Origin: PKWO01 sp036384915
GTDB taxonomy: Bacteria > Pseudomonadota > Gammaproteobacteria > Burkholderiales > Burkholderiaceae_D
Assembly: GCA_036384915.1 (NCBI GenBank)
Contig: DASVLJ010000062.1
Location: 124,001-188,000 of the forward strand
Length of the DNA: 64,000 nucleotides
Direction of reading: 5' to 3'
Shown here: positions 25,193 through 34,206 of the stretch, in pieces
Layout: each line of letters starts with the position of its first letter
Numbering within the stretch: the first letter of the stretch is position 1
Notes under the pieces: generated by a model
What the model saw: the letters and a program-made list of their open reading frames with translations, nothing else
Database searches by the model: none
What the model was told of the DNA's origin: nothing
Made by a program: the position numbers and the translations under genes

Positions 25193-25445
25193 GAAAAAAG
25201 CGGATTCCACCGGGAAGTGGAATCCGCAACTGGCACTGAGGTATAACCAGGGAATGACCCCAGGAGTCCATGCAAATCCACCGGGCGGCGCGTGCCGTCC
25301 GTTTCGATTTTCAGGGAGTCCTTTGCCGAATCTCCGGCCCGACGCGTCCACCGCGGAATCGGGCCGGCTGCTCTGATTCGACCCGCCCATTAAACCGCTG
25401 CGCGCCCGGATTAAGAAAGGGATTTACTCCTTGTTACACCTGTTT
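25193..25445 (-). ncRNA. Candidate small RNA gene on the minus strand
   Basis: The 397-bp gap between phhA and the indolepyruvate oxidoreductase gene has no credible protein gene. On the minus strand it shows a promoter-like pair, TTTACA (25481-25476) and TATACG (25457-25452) with 18 bp between, and about 250 nt later a canonical intrinsic terminator. In between lie a 9-bp stem CCGGCCCGA (25334-25342)/TCGGGCCGG (25359-25367) closed by CGAATC (25327-25332)/GATTCG (25375-25380), and a 7-bp stem at 25283-25300. Together these suggest a structured RNA of about 250 nt. I do not recognise it as 6S, tmRNA, SRP or RNase P RNA. Confidence 0.4.
25200..25227 (-). terminator. Intrinsic terminator (minus-strand orientation)
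   Basis: GCGGATTCCAC (25200-25210) and GTGGAATCCGC (25217-25227) form a perfect 11-bp stem with a 6-nt loop. The run of T needed for termination lies on the minus strand (complement of GAAAAAAG just before 25200); on the plus strand the stem is followed by AACTGG. It therefore ends minus-strand transcription best, though it may also cap the phhA mRNA. Confidence 0.75.
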
Positions 25446-25586
25446 GCAGTCCGTATAAACGTCGGTATTGCAGGGTGTAAAATGATGCCATTGCACGGAG
25501 TCCCGACTCACAAGGCGAGGCGTTCCGGCGTCAGCAATTTGTACGCATCGCAGCACCGCACCAAAGACACAATTTTTGGAGACTGA

Positions 25587-28500
25587 ATGAACGCACCATT
25601 GAATTCCAGCGGCTTGCTGGAAAATATCACGCTCGACGACAAGTACACGCTCGAGACCGGCCATGCCTTCATGACCGGCACCCAGGCGATGATTCGTCTC
25701 CCCATGATGCAACGCAAGCGCGATCTCGCGGCCGGCTTGAATACCGCAGGCTTCGTCACCGGCTATCGCGGCTCGCCCTTGGGCGGCGTCGACCAGACTG
25801 CGATGAAGGCGCGCAAATATCTCGAAGCGCAGCACATCAAGTTCCATCCCGGCATGAACGAAGACCTGGCCGCCACCACCGTGTGGGGCACGCAGCAGGT
25901 CAACCTGTTCCCGGGCGCCAATTATGACGGCGTGTTCGGTATGTGGTACGGCAAGGGCCCCGGCGTGGACCGCTGCGGCGACGTGTTCAAGCATGCCAAC
26001 ATGGCCGGCACTTCGCGCCACGGCGGCGTGCTGGTGATGGCCGGCGATGACCACGCGGCCAAATCCTCGACCACGGCGCACCAGAGCGAACACATTCTCA
26101 AGGCTTGCGGCATCCCGGTGCTCTATCCGTCCTCGGTGCAGGAATATCTCGACTACGGCTTGCACGGCTGGGCCATCAGCCGCTATACGGGCTTGTGGGT
26201 ATCGATGAAGTGCGTCACCGATCTGGTCGAATCCGGCGCCTCGGTCGATCTCGATCCGAACCGCGTGCAGATCATCACGCCGACCGATTTCCAGTTGCCG
26301 GCCGGCGGCTTGAACATCCGCCTGCCCGATACCGTGCTGGACCAGGAAGCGCGCATGAACCATTTCAAATGGTATGCGGCGCTGGCCTACGTGCGCGCCA
26401 ACAAGCTCAACAAAATCATCTGGGACAGCCCGAATGCGCGCATCGGCATCGTCACCGCCGGCAAGTCCTACCTCGATACGCGCCAGGCGCTGGCCGATCT
26501 CGGTATCGATGAAAGCGTCGCACGCGATATCGGCATCCGCCTGTACAAGATTGGCATGACTTGGCCGCTCGAATCGGAAGGGGTGCGCGAGTTCGCCCAC
26601 GGCCTCGACGAAATCCTGGTGGTGGAAGAGAAGCGCCAGATCCTCGAATACCAATTGAAGGAAGAGCTGTACAACTGGGACGAGGCCAAGCGTCCGCGCG
26701 TGGTCGGCAAGTTCGACGAAACCGGCGAATGGAGCGGCAAGCCCGGCTCCGGCCTTGGCGAATGGTTGCTGCCGGCCACCTATGAATTGAACCCGGCCCA
26801 GATCGCGCGCGCCATCGCTTCGCGTATTACCAAGTATTTCGCCGGCCATCCGGTCGAGCAGCGCATCAAGGAGCGCGTGGCCTACCTCGAAGCGAAGGAG
26901 ACCGTGCTCAAGGTGTCCTCACCCAAGGCCGACCCGCAGAAAGACCGCGTGCCGCACTTCTGCTCGGGCTGTCCGCACAACACCTCGACCAAGGTGCCCG
27001 AAGGCAGCCGCGCGCTGGCCGGCATCGGCTGCCACTACATGGTCTTGTGGATGGATCGCGAAACTTCCACTTTCACCCACATGGGCGGCGAAGGCACGAC
27101 CTGGATCGGCCATGCGCCTTTTACCAAGGAAGAGCACGTCTTCACCAACCTCGGCGACGGCACCTACTTCCACTCTGGCTTGCTGGCGATCCGCGCCACG
27201 GTCGCGGCCAAGGTCAACATGACCTACAAGATTCTCTACAACGACGCGGTCGCCATGACCGGCGGCCAGCAAGTCGACGGTCCGCTCGACCCGGCTATGA
27301 TTTCGCGCCAGATCGCCGCCGAAGGCGTCAACCCCATCATCGTCGTCACCGACGAGCCGGACAAGTACCCGGAAGACACCAACTGGGCGCCGGGCGTGAC
27401 GATCCGCCATCGCAGCGAACTCGATGCCGTGCAGCGCGAGCTGCGCACCGTCAAGGGCGTTTCGGCCATGATCTATGACCAGACCTGCGCCTCGGAAAAG
27501 CGTCGCCGCCGCAAGAAAGGCGAATACCCGGATCCGGCCAAGCGCGCCGTCATCAATGAAGCGGTATGCGAAGGCTGCGGCGACTGCGGTGTGGCATCGA
27601 ACTGCCTTTCGGTCGAGCCGCTGGAAACCGAACTGGGCCGCAAGCGCCAGATCAACCAGTCTTCGTGCAACAAGGACTTCTCCTGCGTCAACGGTTTCTG
27701 CCCGAGCTTCGTCACCGTCGAAGGCGGCAAGCTCAAGAAGCCGAAGAAGGCTGCGGCCAAGACGGGCGATGCGCCGGGCCGGGCCTTGCCCCAACCGAAG
27801 CTGCCCGCCATCGACCAACCCTATGGCGTGGTCGTGACCGGTATCGGCGGTACAGGCGTGGTGACGGTAGGCCAGATCCTGGCCATGGCGGCCCACCTGG
27901 AAGGCAAGGGGTGCTCCGTGCTAGACATGACCGGCCTGGCACAAAAGGGCGGCGCCGTGACTTCGCACGTGCGTCTGGCCAACCGTCCGGAAGACATCTT
28001 CTCGACGCGCGTCGGCACAGGCGCGGCCGATGTCGTGATCGGTTGCGATTTGATCGTCACAGCCAGCCGCGACACGCTTTCGCGCATGGGCGAAGGCCGC
28101 ACGCATGCTGCGGTCAATTCGACCGGCTCGCCCACGGCAGCCTTCGTGCGCAATGCCGACTGGCAGTATCCGGGCGAAAGCGCCGAGCGCGACGTGCGCG
28201 CCGCCTGCGGCAGCGAGAACGTCCACATGCTCGACGCCGGCACCATTGCCACGGCCCTGATGGGCGACTCCATCGCCACCAACATGTTCATGCTCGGTTA
28301 TGCCTGGCAGCAGGGCTGGGTGCCGCTGTCGGAAGCGGCTATCATGAAGGCCATCGAGTTGAACGGCGTGTCGATCGAATTCAACAAAGGTGCCTTCAAC
28401 TGGGGCCGCCTGGCGGCACACGATTTCGCTGCGGTGGAGCAGGCCGCGCGAACCAATTCGACGGTGGCGCAAGTGATCGAATTCAAGCGCACGCCTTCGC

Positions 28501-29159
28501 TCGACGACGTGATTGCCAAGCGCGTCGCTCTGCTGACCGACTACCAGGATGCCGGCTATGCCGCGCAATACAAGCAATTGGTCGACCAGGTGCGCGCAGC
28601 CGAGAGCAAGCTCGGCGACGCCGCCAAGGGGTTGAAGCTGACCGGAGCCGTGGCGCGCTACTACTACAAGCTCATGGCTTACAAAGATGAGTACGAAGTC
28701 GCACGCCTGCACAGCGACCCGGCCTTCAAGGCCAAGATCGAAGGCATGTTCGAAGGCGACTACAAGCTCAAGTTCCACCTCGCGCCGCCGCTCTTGGCCA
28801 AGCGCGATGCCAAGGGCCACCTGATCAAGCGGGAATTCGGCCCGTGGATGATGCGCGCCTTCGGTGTGCTGGCCAAGTTCAAGTCGCTGCGCGGCGGCGC
28901 CCTCGATATCTTCGGCTATACGGCCGAGCGCAAGATGGAACGCGCGCTGATCGGCGAGTATCGCGACCGCATCACGGCGCTGTTGCCCAAGCTGACGGCG
29001 GAGAACCTGTCGAAAGCGACGGCCATCGCCTCGATCCCGGAAGACATCCGCGGCTATGGCCATGTCAAGGAACGTCATTTGAACAATGCCAAGCAGAAGG
29101 AAGCGCGTCTGCTGGCCGAGTTCGATGCGGTGCCGAAGGAAGCGCAAGTCGCGGCTTGA
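25587..29159 (+). CDS. Indolepyruvate ferredoxin oxidoreductase (fused subunits)
   Basis: A 1190-residue fused 2-oxoacid:ferredoxin oxidoreductase of the indolepyruvate type, which oxidatively decarboxylates aryl pyruvates to aryl acetyl-CoA. The N-terminal part carries the thiamine diphosphate machinery (GYRGSPLGGVD near residue 55; SGCPHNTSTK near 460; YNDAVAMTGGQQVDG near 550). A cysteine-rich iron-sulfur region CEGCGDCGVASNC with later CNKDFSC lies near 660-705. The gamma-type domain starts near 745 with GIGGTGVVTVGQ. The fused form is usual in aerobic proteobacteria. It lies downstream of hppD-phhA, consistent with aromatic amino acid breakdown. ATG follows TTGGAGA. Confidence 0.93.
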   Translation: MNAPLNSSGLLENITLDDKYTLETGHAFMTGTQAMIRLPMMQRKRDLAAGLNTAGFVTGYRGSPLGGVDQTAMKARKYLEAQHIKFHPGMNEDLAATTVWGTQQVNLFPGANYDGVFGMWYGKGPGVDRCGDVFKHANMAGTSRHGGVLVMAGDDHAAKSSTTAHQSEHILKACGIPVLYPSSVQEYLDYGLHGWAISRYTGLWVSMKCVTDLVESGASVDLDPNRVQIITPTDFQLPAGGLNIRLPDTVLDQEARMNHFKWYAALAYVRANKLNKIIWDSPNARIGIVTAGKSYLDTRQALADLGIDESVARDIGIRLYKIGMTWPLESEGVREFAHGLDEILVVEEKRQILEYQLKEELYNWDEAKRPRVVGKFDETGEWSGKPGSGLGEWLLPATYELNPAQIARAIASRITKYFAGHPVEQRIKERVAYLEAKETVLKVSSPKADPQKDRVPHFCSGCPHNTSTKVPEGSRALAGIGCHYMVLWMDRETSTFTHMGGEGTTWIGHAPFTKEEHVFTNLGDGTYFHSGLLAIRATVAAKVNMTYKILYNDAVAMTGGQQVDGPLDPAMISRQIAAEGVNPIIVVTDEPDKYPEDTNWAPGVTIRHRSELDAVQRELRTVKGVSAMIYDQTCASEKRRRRKKGEYPDPAKRAVINEAVCEGCGDCGVASNCLSVEPLETELGRKRQINQSSCNKDFSCVNGFCPSFVTVEGGKLKKPKKAAAKTGDAPGRALPQPKLPAIDQPYGVVVTGIGGTGVVTVGQILAMAAHLEGKGCSVLDMTGLAQKGGAVTSHVRLANRPEDIFSTRVGTGAADVVIGCDLIVTASRDTLSRMGEGRTHAAVNSTGSPTAAFVRNADWQYPGESAERDVRAACGSENVHMLDAGTIATALMGDSIATNMFMLGYAWQQGWVPLSEAAIMKAIELNGVSIEFNKGAFNWGRLAAHDFAAVEQAARTNSTVAQVIEFKRTPSLDDVIAKRVALLTDYQDAGYAAQYKQLVDQVRAAESKLGDAAKGLKLTGAVARYYYKLMAYKDEYEVARLHSDPAFKAKIEGMFEGDYKLKFHLAPPLLAKRDAKGHLIKREFGPWMMRAFGVLAKFKSLRGGALDIFGYTAERKMERALIGEYRDRITALLPKLTAENLSKATAIASIPEDIRGYGHVKERHLNNAKQKEARLLAEFDAVPKEAQVAA

Positions 29160-29179
29160 TTGTAGCCGCAGGAACAAAA

Positions 29180-29207
29180 ACGGCAGCCCAAGCGGCTGCC
29201 GTTTTTT
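29180..29207 (+). terminator. Intrinsic terminator of the oxidoreductase gene
   Basis: ACGGCAGCC (29180-29188) and GGCTGCCGT (29194-29202) form a 9-bp stem followed by TTTTT, a standard Rho-independent terminator 20 bp after the stop codon. Confidence 0.92.
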
Positions 29208-29212
29208 CATCG

Positions 29213-29316
29213 GTAGGTTGGGTAGAGCGTAGCGAAGCCCGACAAACCTACGCTTCCATAAACACAGTAGGTGTTTTGCGCTATCTCCCGTTGGGCTTCG
29301 CTACGCTCGCCCCAAC
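29213..29316. repeat. Dispersed palindromic element, copy 1
   Basis: A 104-bp element whose outer arms are inverted repeats; the core arms GAGCGTAGCGAAGCCC (29225-29240) and GGGCTTCGCTACGCTC (29293-29308) pair perfectly over 16 bp. The 46-bp centre is unrelated to the other copies. It lies between a terminator and the end of the convergent cNMP-binding protein gene. Related copies are at 34207-34320 and 42627-42736. Confidence 0.85.
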
Positions 29317-29325
29317 GACACGGTT

Positions 29326-29772
29326 TTACCCTAACGTCAGAATCTCATTCGCATGCCGCAGCCGCTGCGACAACAGCGCCGCGATGTTGCGATAGAGGAT
29401 GGCTGCAATCGCCGGCACGCGTGCCATGTTGTCGTCATCGATGCGCAACAGCTTGCAAGCGGTGAGCGCCTTGATGGAAGCCGAGCGCGAGCGCGCCTCG
29501 ATCAGCGACATCTCGCCGAAGCATTCGCCTGGCCCGAGTTCGCCTATCACTTTCTGGATGCCGAACGAGCGCTTGGCGATGCGCAGGCGCCCCGACAGGA
29601 CGATGTACATGAACTGCCCTTGCTCGCCTTCGACAATCGGGTTCTCGCCCGCAGCGAATTCCACCAATTCCGCATCTTCGAGCAAGCGCATCAGCTCGCA
29701 GTCTTCCAGTCCGCGGAACAGGTTCAGCTTGAGCAGGAGCGCGCGCAGCTCTGGCGGGCAGGGAACCGGCAT
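29326..29772 (-). CDS. Cyclic nucleotide-binding domain protein
   Basis: A 148-residue stand-alone cNMP-binding domain of the Crp/PKA type. The phosphate-binding cassette GECFGEMSLIEARSRSAS (about residues 83-100) has the Glu and Arg expected for cyclic nucleotide binding. There is no DNA-binding helix-turn-helix after it, so it is not a typical Crp regulator. It ends the queC gene cluster, 3 bp after queC. Partner and ligand (cAMP, cGMP or c-di-GMP) unknown. Confidence 0.82.
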   Translation of the reverse strand: MPVPCPPELRALLLKLNLFRGLEDCELMRLLEDAELVEFAAGENPIVEGEQGQFMYIVLSGRLRIAKRSFGIQKVIGELGPGECFGEMSLIEARSRSASIKALTACKLLRIDDDNMARVPAIAAILYRNIAALLSQRLRHANEILTLG

Positions 29773-29775
29773 GTC

Positions 29776-30483
29776 TCAGCCTTGCTGCGCCCTGTATTGC
29801 CGGTAGCCGCGTGCGCGCAGGCTGCAGGCGGGACAGCTGCCGCAGCCGTAGCCCCAGTCGTGCAGCGCACCGCGCTCGCCGAGATAGCAGGTATGGGTAT
29901 CCTCGCGGATCAGATCGACGAGGGCGGCGCCGCCGAGTTCGTGCGCCAATTCCCAGGTCTGCGATTTGTCGATCCACATCAAGGGTGTCTCGAGCTTGAG
30001 CCTGGTTTGCATCCCCAGGTTGAGCGCCACCTGCAACGCCTTCATCGTATCGTCGCGGCAATCGGGATAGCCGGAGAAATCGGTCTCGCACATGCCGCCG
30101 ACCAGCACGTCGAGGCCGCGTCGGTAAGCCACTGTGGCGGCCACGGTCATGAACAGCAGATTGCGCCCCGGCACGAAGGTGTTGGGCAAGCCGTTTTCCT
30201 GCATCGCGATTTCCACATCCTGCGTCAGCGCGGTATCGGAAATCTTGCCGATCAGCGAGAGGTCGATCATGTGGTCTTCGCCCAGCCTGGCATCCCAATC
30301 AGGCGAAAGCGCGCGCATCTTTTGCAGCAGGGCAGGGCGCACCGTCAATTCGATCGCGTGGCGCTGACCGTAGTCGAAACCGATGGTCTCGACCTGGCCG
30401 TAGCGCGCCAGCGCCCAGGCCAGGCAAGTCGTTGAGTCCTGCCCGCCGGAAAACAGCACCAGGGCCTTGCTCGTTGCGCTCAT
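29776..30483 (-). CDS. queC: 7-cyano-7-deazaguanine synthase
   Basis: A 235-residue PP-loop ATPase that makes preQ0 in queuosine biosynthesis. The ATP loop LFSGGQDSTT lies at residues 10-19, and the zinc cysteines are in YGCGSCPACSLR near the C terminus. Start at 30483 (MSATSKALVLFSGG) is preceded by GGGAGA; in-frame sequence further upstream is antisense to nothing useful and lacks homology. Other que genes are not in the window. Confidence 0.96.
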   Translation of the reverse strand: MSATSKALVLFSGGQDSTTCLAWALARYGQVETIGFDYGQRHAIELTVRPALLQKMRALSPDWDARLGEDHMIDLSLIGKISDTALTQDVEIAMQENGLPNTFVPGRNLLFMTVAATVAYRRGLDVLVGGMCETDFSGYPDCRDDTMKALQVALNLGMQTRLKLETPLMWIDKSQTWELAHELGGAALVDLIREDTHTCYLGERGALHDWGYGCGSCPACSLRARGYRQYRAQQG

Positions 30484-30494
30484 GCTTTTCTCCC

Positions 30495-31277
30495 TTATTT
30501 GCCCTTGTTCACGCCTGTAATGCTTTGCTCGACATAATCGCCGTTCGGTTCGGTATAGCGCAGGCGTACCGGATACCATTCCAGCGAGGGGGCGAGCCAG
30601 ATATCGACCTTCTGGCCCTTGCGGTCGGGCGGCGGTTCCTTGATCACGTGCATGGCGCTGAAATTGCCCATGGCGGTGCGCACGTCTTCCATCTTGTCGA
30701 CGCGGAAGGTCCATGGCTCGGCATCGTGCTGGCCGGCGACGAAGAATACCCAGTCGGTGTTTTCCTTGAAGTGAGTGTGCGAGCCGCGCGCCACGGCAAT
30801 CAATTCCCAGACTGCGCTGGCGCGGTCCTGCTCGCCTCCCAGCAACGGATAGGTATTGCCGCCGGAAGAAAAGCTGATACTCTTGCTGTCGCGATGGAAC
30901 ACGGTCGTCGTCGGGTCTTTGCGGAAGCGCTTTTCGGCGAATTCGGACGGCGCCAGGCCGTAATCGTCGATCGCGCCGTCGCTCTTCGAATCAAGGATCT
31001 TGCCGAACAGCGCGGCGCGCGTTTCCGCCTCGATATGATAGGTATTGCCCGAAGTGTTCCACTTGAGGATTCCTTCGCCGCTCAATTCCAGGCCGCTTTG
31101 CTGGGCGCGGATTGCATAGTCGAGTTCGGCGGAGGGCGGCAGGTTGAACTTGCGCTTTTCCACGGGATGGTCGGCGTCCTCGCCCGAAGCCGCGAACATG
31201 GCGCCGGACAACAGCAGGGCGAGCAAGGCTTTTGAAACTGAAACTGTCATTAGGGGATTCCGTATTCTTTTTTGCAT
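30495..31277 (-). CDS. DUF3108 family exported protein
   Basis: A 260-residue protein with an N-terminal signal peptide and a DUF3108 domain: PPSAELDYAIRAQQSGLELSG opening, the LGGEQDRASAVWELIAVARG centre and the DIWLAPSLEWYPVRLRYTE ending. Predicted periplasmic beta-rich protein; the family role is unknown but it is linked to the envelope. ATG 31277 is used; MTVSVSK at 31250 is an alternative start. Paralogue of the next gene upstream, 6 bp apart. Confidence 0.82.
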   Translation of the reverse strand: MQKRIRNPLMTVSVSKALLALLLSGAMFAASGEDADHPVEKRKFNLPPSAELDYAIRAQQSGLELSGEGILKWNTSGNTYHIEAETRAALFGKILDSKSDGAIDDYGLAPSEFAEKRFRKDPTTTVFHRDSKSISFSSGGNTYPLLGGEQDRASAVWELIAVARGSHTHFKENTDWVFFVAGQHDAEPWTFRVDKMEDVRTAMGNFSAMHVIKEPPPDRKGQKVDIWLAPSLEWYPVRLRYTEPNGDYVEQSITGVNKGK

Positions 31278-31283
31278 ACGACT

Positions 31284-32411
31284 CTAACGCGCAGCCTGGT
31301 CCGGCAGTGCACGCATCGACGTCATGGTCATTTCGTAATAGTCACCGCTTTTCTCGGTCTGGCGTATCTTGACCGGATACCATTGATCCTGCGGCGCCAG
31401 CCAGATGTCTATCTTCCTGTCATAGCTGCCCGTGCGCGGAATGCGCACGACATGCCAGGCCTGCATCTTGTTGTGGTCGATTTCGACCTCTTCCTGACCG
31501 ACCACAAGGATACTCCAGATGTCGGCATCGCGTGTGCCGGCCACGAACAGGTCGATTTGCGCACCGGGCACAAATTTCTCGCGGTCGCCGCGTCCGATGG
31601 CAGCCAACTCCCACACCACGCTGCTGGTATCCTGCTCGCCGCCCTTGATCGGATAGGACAGCGTGGAAGCGGAGAAGCTGATGTTGTGGCGCTGGTCGCG
31701 GTTGAAATGGGTTGCTGTTTCCGAGCGGCGGATGCGCTTCTCGCTGTAGAGCACGGGTGCAATGCCGTAGCTGTCGAAGCCGCCCTCGCTGGTGAAGCTG
31801 AGCAAGTCGACGAACAAGACATGGGCTTCGCCGCTCACCTGGTACTTGCCGCCCTCGTTTTGCCAGCTGATGCTGCTGCTGCCGTAACTCGGGTTGCCGC
31901 CCTTGGCCGAGACTTGCTCAAGTTCGTATTTCAGCTCGGCCGAGGGCGGAAAATCGACCTTGTAATGCACCGGCACGCTCTTGTCGTCTTCCGGCTTGTC
32001 GGCAGAATTGTCGAGCTGTTTGTCGGCGCCAGCCGCATCGAGCGAAGGCACGGCGGTGTCCACCGGGTTTGCCTGCGGTGCCGCAGCGAGGTCGGGTGCG
32101 GGGTCGGGCTGCGGCTCGGCGGTCAGCGCGGGTGCGGTATCGGGAGGCGGTGCTATCCGCTGTTGCGGCCTCGGTTTCGGCCGGGCCTTGAATGGCTTAT
32201 GTTCGGGTGCGCTTTCCGGCGCAGCTGACGGCGGAGGCGGCAATTGCACCTCGGCAAGCGGTGGGAGTTCCCTGTCCTGCCTTTGCATGACCTCGATGTT
32301 GCGCCCAGCCCAATCGAGAGCAAGCACGTGCAATAATACGACCGCCATCAGGATAAGCGATATGCGGCGCAGCGCTGGCGTGGTCTTGCTGGAAGGAAAA
32401 GGAAACGGCAT
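31284..32411 (-). CDS. DUF3108 protein with membrane anchor and Pro-rich linker
   Basis: A 375-residue protein: one N-terminal membrane helix (residues about 16-34, ISLILMAVVLLHVLALDWAG), a proline/alanine-rich linker (about 45-135, with LPPPPSAAPES), and a C-terminal DUF3108 domain like that of its neighbour (PPSAELKYELEQ, GGEQDTSSVVWEL, DIWLAPQDQWYPVKIRQTE). The anchor plus linker resembles TonB layout and could span the periplasm. Tandem duplication with divergence is apparent. Start 32411 fits a normal membrane protein N terminus; the frame remains open further upstream but that part overlaps phaM. Confidence 0.82.
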   Translation of the reverse strand: MPFPFPSSKTTPALRRISLILMAVVLLHVLALDWAGRNIEVMQRQDRELPPLAEVQLPPPPSAAPESAPEHKPFKARPKPRPQQRIAPPPDTAPALTAEPQPDPAPDLAAAPQANPVDTAVPSLDAAGADKQLDNSADKPEDDKSVPVHYKVDFPPSAELKYELEQVSAKGGNPSYGSSSISWQNEGGKYQVSGEAHVLFVDLLSFTSEGGFDSYGIAPVLYSEKRIRRSETATHFNRDQRHNISFSASTLSYPIKGGEQDTSSVVWELAAIGRGDREKFVPGAQIDLFVAGTRDADIWSILVVGQEEVEIDHNKMQAWHVVRIPRTGSYDRKIDIWLAPQDQWYPVKIRQTEKSGDYYEMTMTSMRALPDQAAR

Positions 32412-32502
32412 GGCAATAGTGTAAACCGTGATCGTTTGATCCGCGCCGCGCGACATGATTCGATACAATCTTTCGAACAGGAAAATCTTTCTGGAGACCG
32501 GC

Positions 32503-33153
32503 ATGAGCAATACGCAAACGCAAGGCATACCCGGCATGGATGCCATGAACGACACGCTGGCTTTCGTCAAAAACCTGTGGGGCAACATGGGAACGATGGG
32601 CATGTCGGGCATGAAAATACCCGGCATGATCATGCCCACGCTCTCGGTCGAGGAAATCGACAAGCAGATCGCCGATTTGAAGACTGTCGAGTCCTGGCTT
32701 ACGCTAAACATGAACATGTTGCGCAGTACGATACAGGCGCTCGAGGTGCAAAGCGCCACCATTTCCGCCCTGCAGGCGATGGGAGATTCCCTGTCCGCCG
32801 CCGTCAAGCCCGCACCGCCGGCAGCCAAGGCGGAAGCGCCGGTCAAGGCGCCCCGGCCTGAACCGGAACCCGAATCTGTCAAGGAGGCGGCAAAGCCTCA
32901 GGCCAAACAGCAGTCCCAGCCTACGGGCAAAGCCGAGGCCGCGGCGCAAATGCCGAACCCGGCAATGTGGTGGAACATGCTGCAAGACCAGTTCAAGCAA
33001 GCCGTGGGTACCGCCATGGCGGCCGAACCCGCTGCGCCGGCCAAGTCCGCAACCGAGATGCCGAAGAAGGCTGCGCCCAAGACTGCGGCACGGCGCACCA
33101 AGACCCCTGCGCCCAAGGCCGCCAAGACGGCAAAAGGTTCCAAGGCCACGTGA
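32503..33153 (+). CDS. phaM: PhaM-type polyhydroxybutyrate granule regulatory protein
   Basis: A 216-residue protein like PhaM of Ralstonia/Cupriavidus, which activates PHB synthase and ties granules to the nucleoid. The conserved N-terminal part contains DTLAFVKNLWGNMG and MPTLSVEEIDKQIADLK, with SWLTLNMNMLRSTIQALE after it. The C-terminal third is rich in Lys, Ala and Pro with repeated KAAPKTA/KAAKTAK runs like histone H1, the DNA-binding tail. TGGAGA (32492-32497) precedes ATG 32503. Implies PHB storage; phaC is not in the window. Confidence 0.87.
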   Translation: MSNTQTQGIPGMDAMNDTLAFVKNLWGNMGTMGMSGMKIPGMIMPTLSVEEIDKQIADLKTVESWLTLNMNMLRSTIQALEVQSATISALQAMGDSLSAAVKPAPPAAKAEAPVKAPRPEPEPESVKEAAKPQAKQQSQPTGKAEAAAQMPNPAMWWNMLQDQFKQAVGTAMAAEPAAPAKSATEMPKKAAPKTAARRTKTPAPKAAKTAKGSKAT

Positions 33154-33344
33154 AACCGTACTTAAACCACACTTGACAGCGCTTGAAACCGAATTGTCAC
33201 GCGCAAGGTATATATTGGTATATCATGCGGGCCGGAACCAATGATGCAGTGCGGAAATCCGGTTAATCTCGATGAGTGGATGGCATTATTGGTAAAATAG
33301 AGGGCTGTCTCTATTTTTCTTAATTTATTTTCAAGGTTGGCCGT

Positions 33345-34190
33345 ATGCTGTATCCGGAATTGTTCAAATCGTTGGAGCAGGTGCGTTGGAGCATGGAAAA
33401 GGATATTCCATGGGATAAGTTCGATGCTTCCAAATTGACCGACGAGCAGGCCCAGACGATACGCATGAATGCGATCACAGAATGGTCCGCGTTACCTGCC
33501 ACGGAAATGTTCTTGCGCGACAATCGCGGCGACAGCGATTTCTGCGCTTTCATGTCGGTCTGGTTCTTTGAAGAGCAGAAGCATTCGCTGGTCTTGATGG
33601 AATACCTCCGCCGTTTCCGCCCGGATCTGGTGCCGACAGAAGAAGAACTGCATAACGTGCGTTTCGAATTCGATCCCGCTCCGCCGTTGGAAACCCTGAT
33701 GCTGCACTTCTGCGGCGAAATCCGCCTGAACCACTGGTACCGCTGCGCCTCCGACTGGCACACCGAGCCGGTCATCAAGCAAATCTACAAGATCATCAGC
33801 CAGGATGAGGCGCGCCACGGCGGCGCCTATTTGCGCTACATGAAGAAAGCCCTGGTCGAAGTGGGCGACACGGCGCGCGCCGCATTCGCGAAGATCGGCG
33901 TCTTGATGGCTTCGGCGCGCCGCACCGAAAAGCCGCTGCACCCGACCAACCTGCACGTCAACCAGTCGCTATTCCCCAACGACACGGTGCAGTCGCGCCT
34001 GCCCGATCCGGAATGGCTGGAGCGCTGGCTCGACGGTCAGATCAAGTTCGACCTGGAATGGGAAAAGAAAGTGGTCGACCGCATTCTGCACAACATGTCG
34101 CTGCTGTTCGACCGTACCTTTGGGACGGTGCAGGAATTGAACCGCTACCGCAAGGAAATCGTCAACCGCCTGACGCCGCAACTGGCCTAG
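33345..34190 (+). CDS. Ferritin-like diiron protein (acyl-ACP desaturase-like), function unknown
   Basis: A 281-residue helical protein of the ferritin/ribonucleotide reductase-like superfamily. Diiron ligands fit EWSAL near residue 46, the EEQKH pair near 77-81, GEIRLNHW near 125 and the DEARH pair near 157, i.e. two EX2H motifs as in acyl-ACP desaturases and related oxygenases. No transmembrane segment. It stands alone, 191 bp after phaM; that gap is AT-rich and contains TTGACA (33173-33178) and repeated GTATAT but no clear promoter pairing. Substrate not known. Confidence 0.75.
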   Translation: MLYPELFKSLEQVRWSMEKDIPWDKFDASKLTDEQAQTIRMNAITEWSALPATEMFLRDNRGDSDFCAFMSVWFFEEQKHSLVLMEYLRRFRPDLVPTEEELHNVRFEFDPAPPLETLMLHFCGEIRLNHWYRCASDWHTEPVIKQIYKIISQDEARHGGAYLRYMKKALVEVGDTARAAFAKIGVLMASARRTEKPLHPTNLHVNQSLFPNDTVQSRLPDPEWLERWLDGQIKFDLEWEKKVVDRILHNMSLLFDRTFGTVQELNRYRKEIVNRLTPQLA

Positions 34191-34206
34191 CGCGCGTGAG
34201 GTAGGT

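Noticed and set aside
32436..32469. TTGATC ... TACAAT promoter for phaM
   Set aside because: Spacing of 22 bp is too long for a sigma70 promoter.
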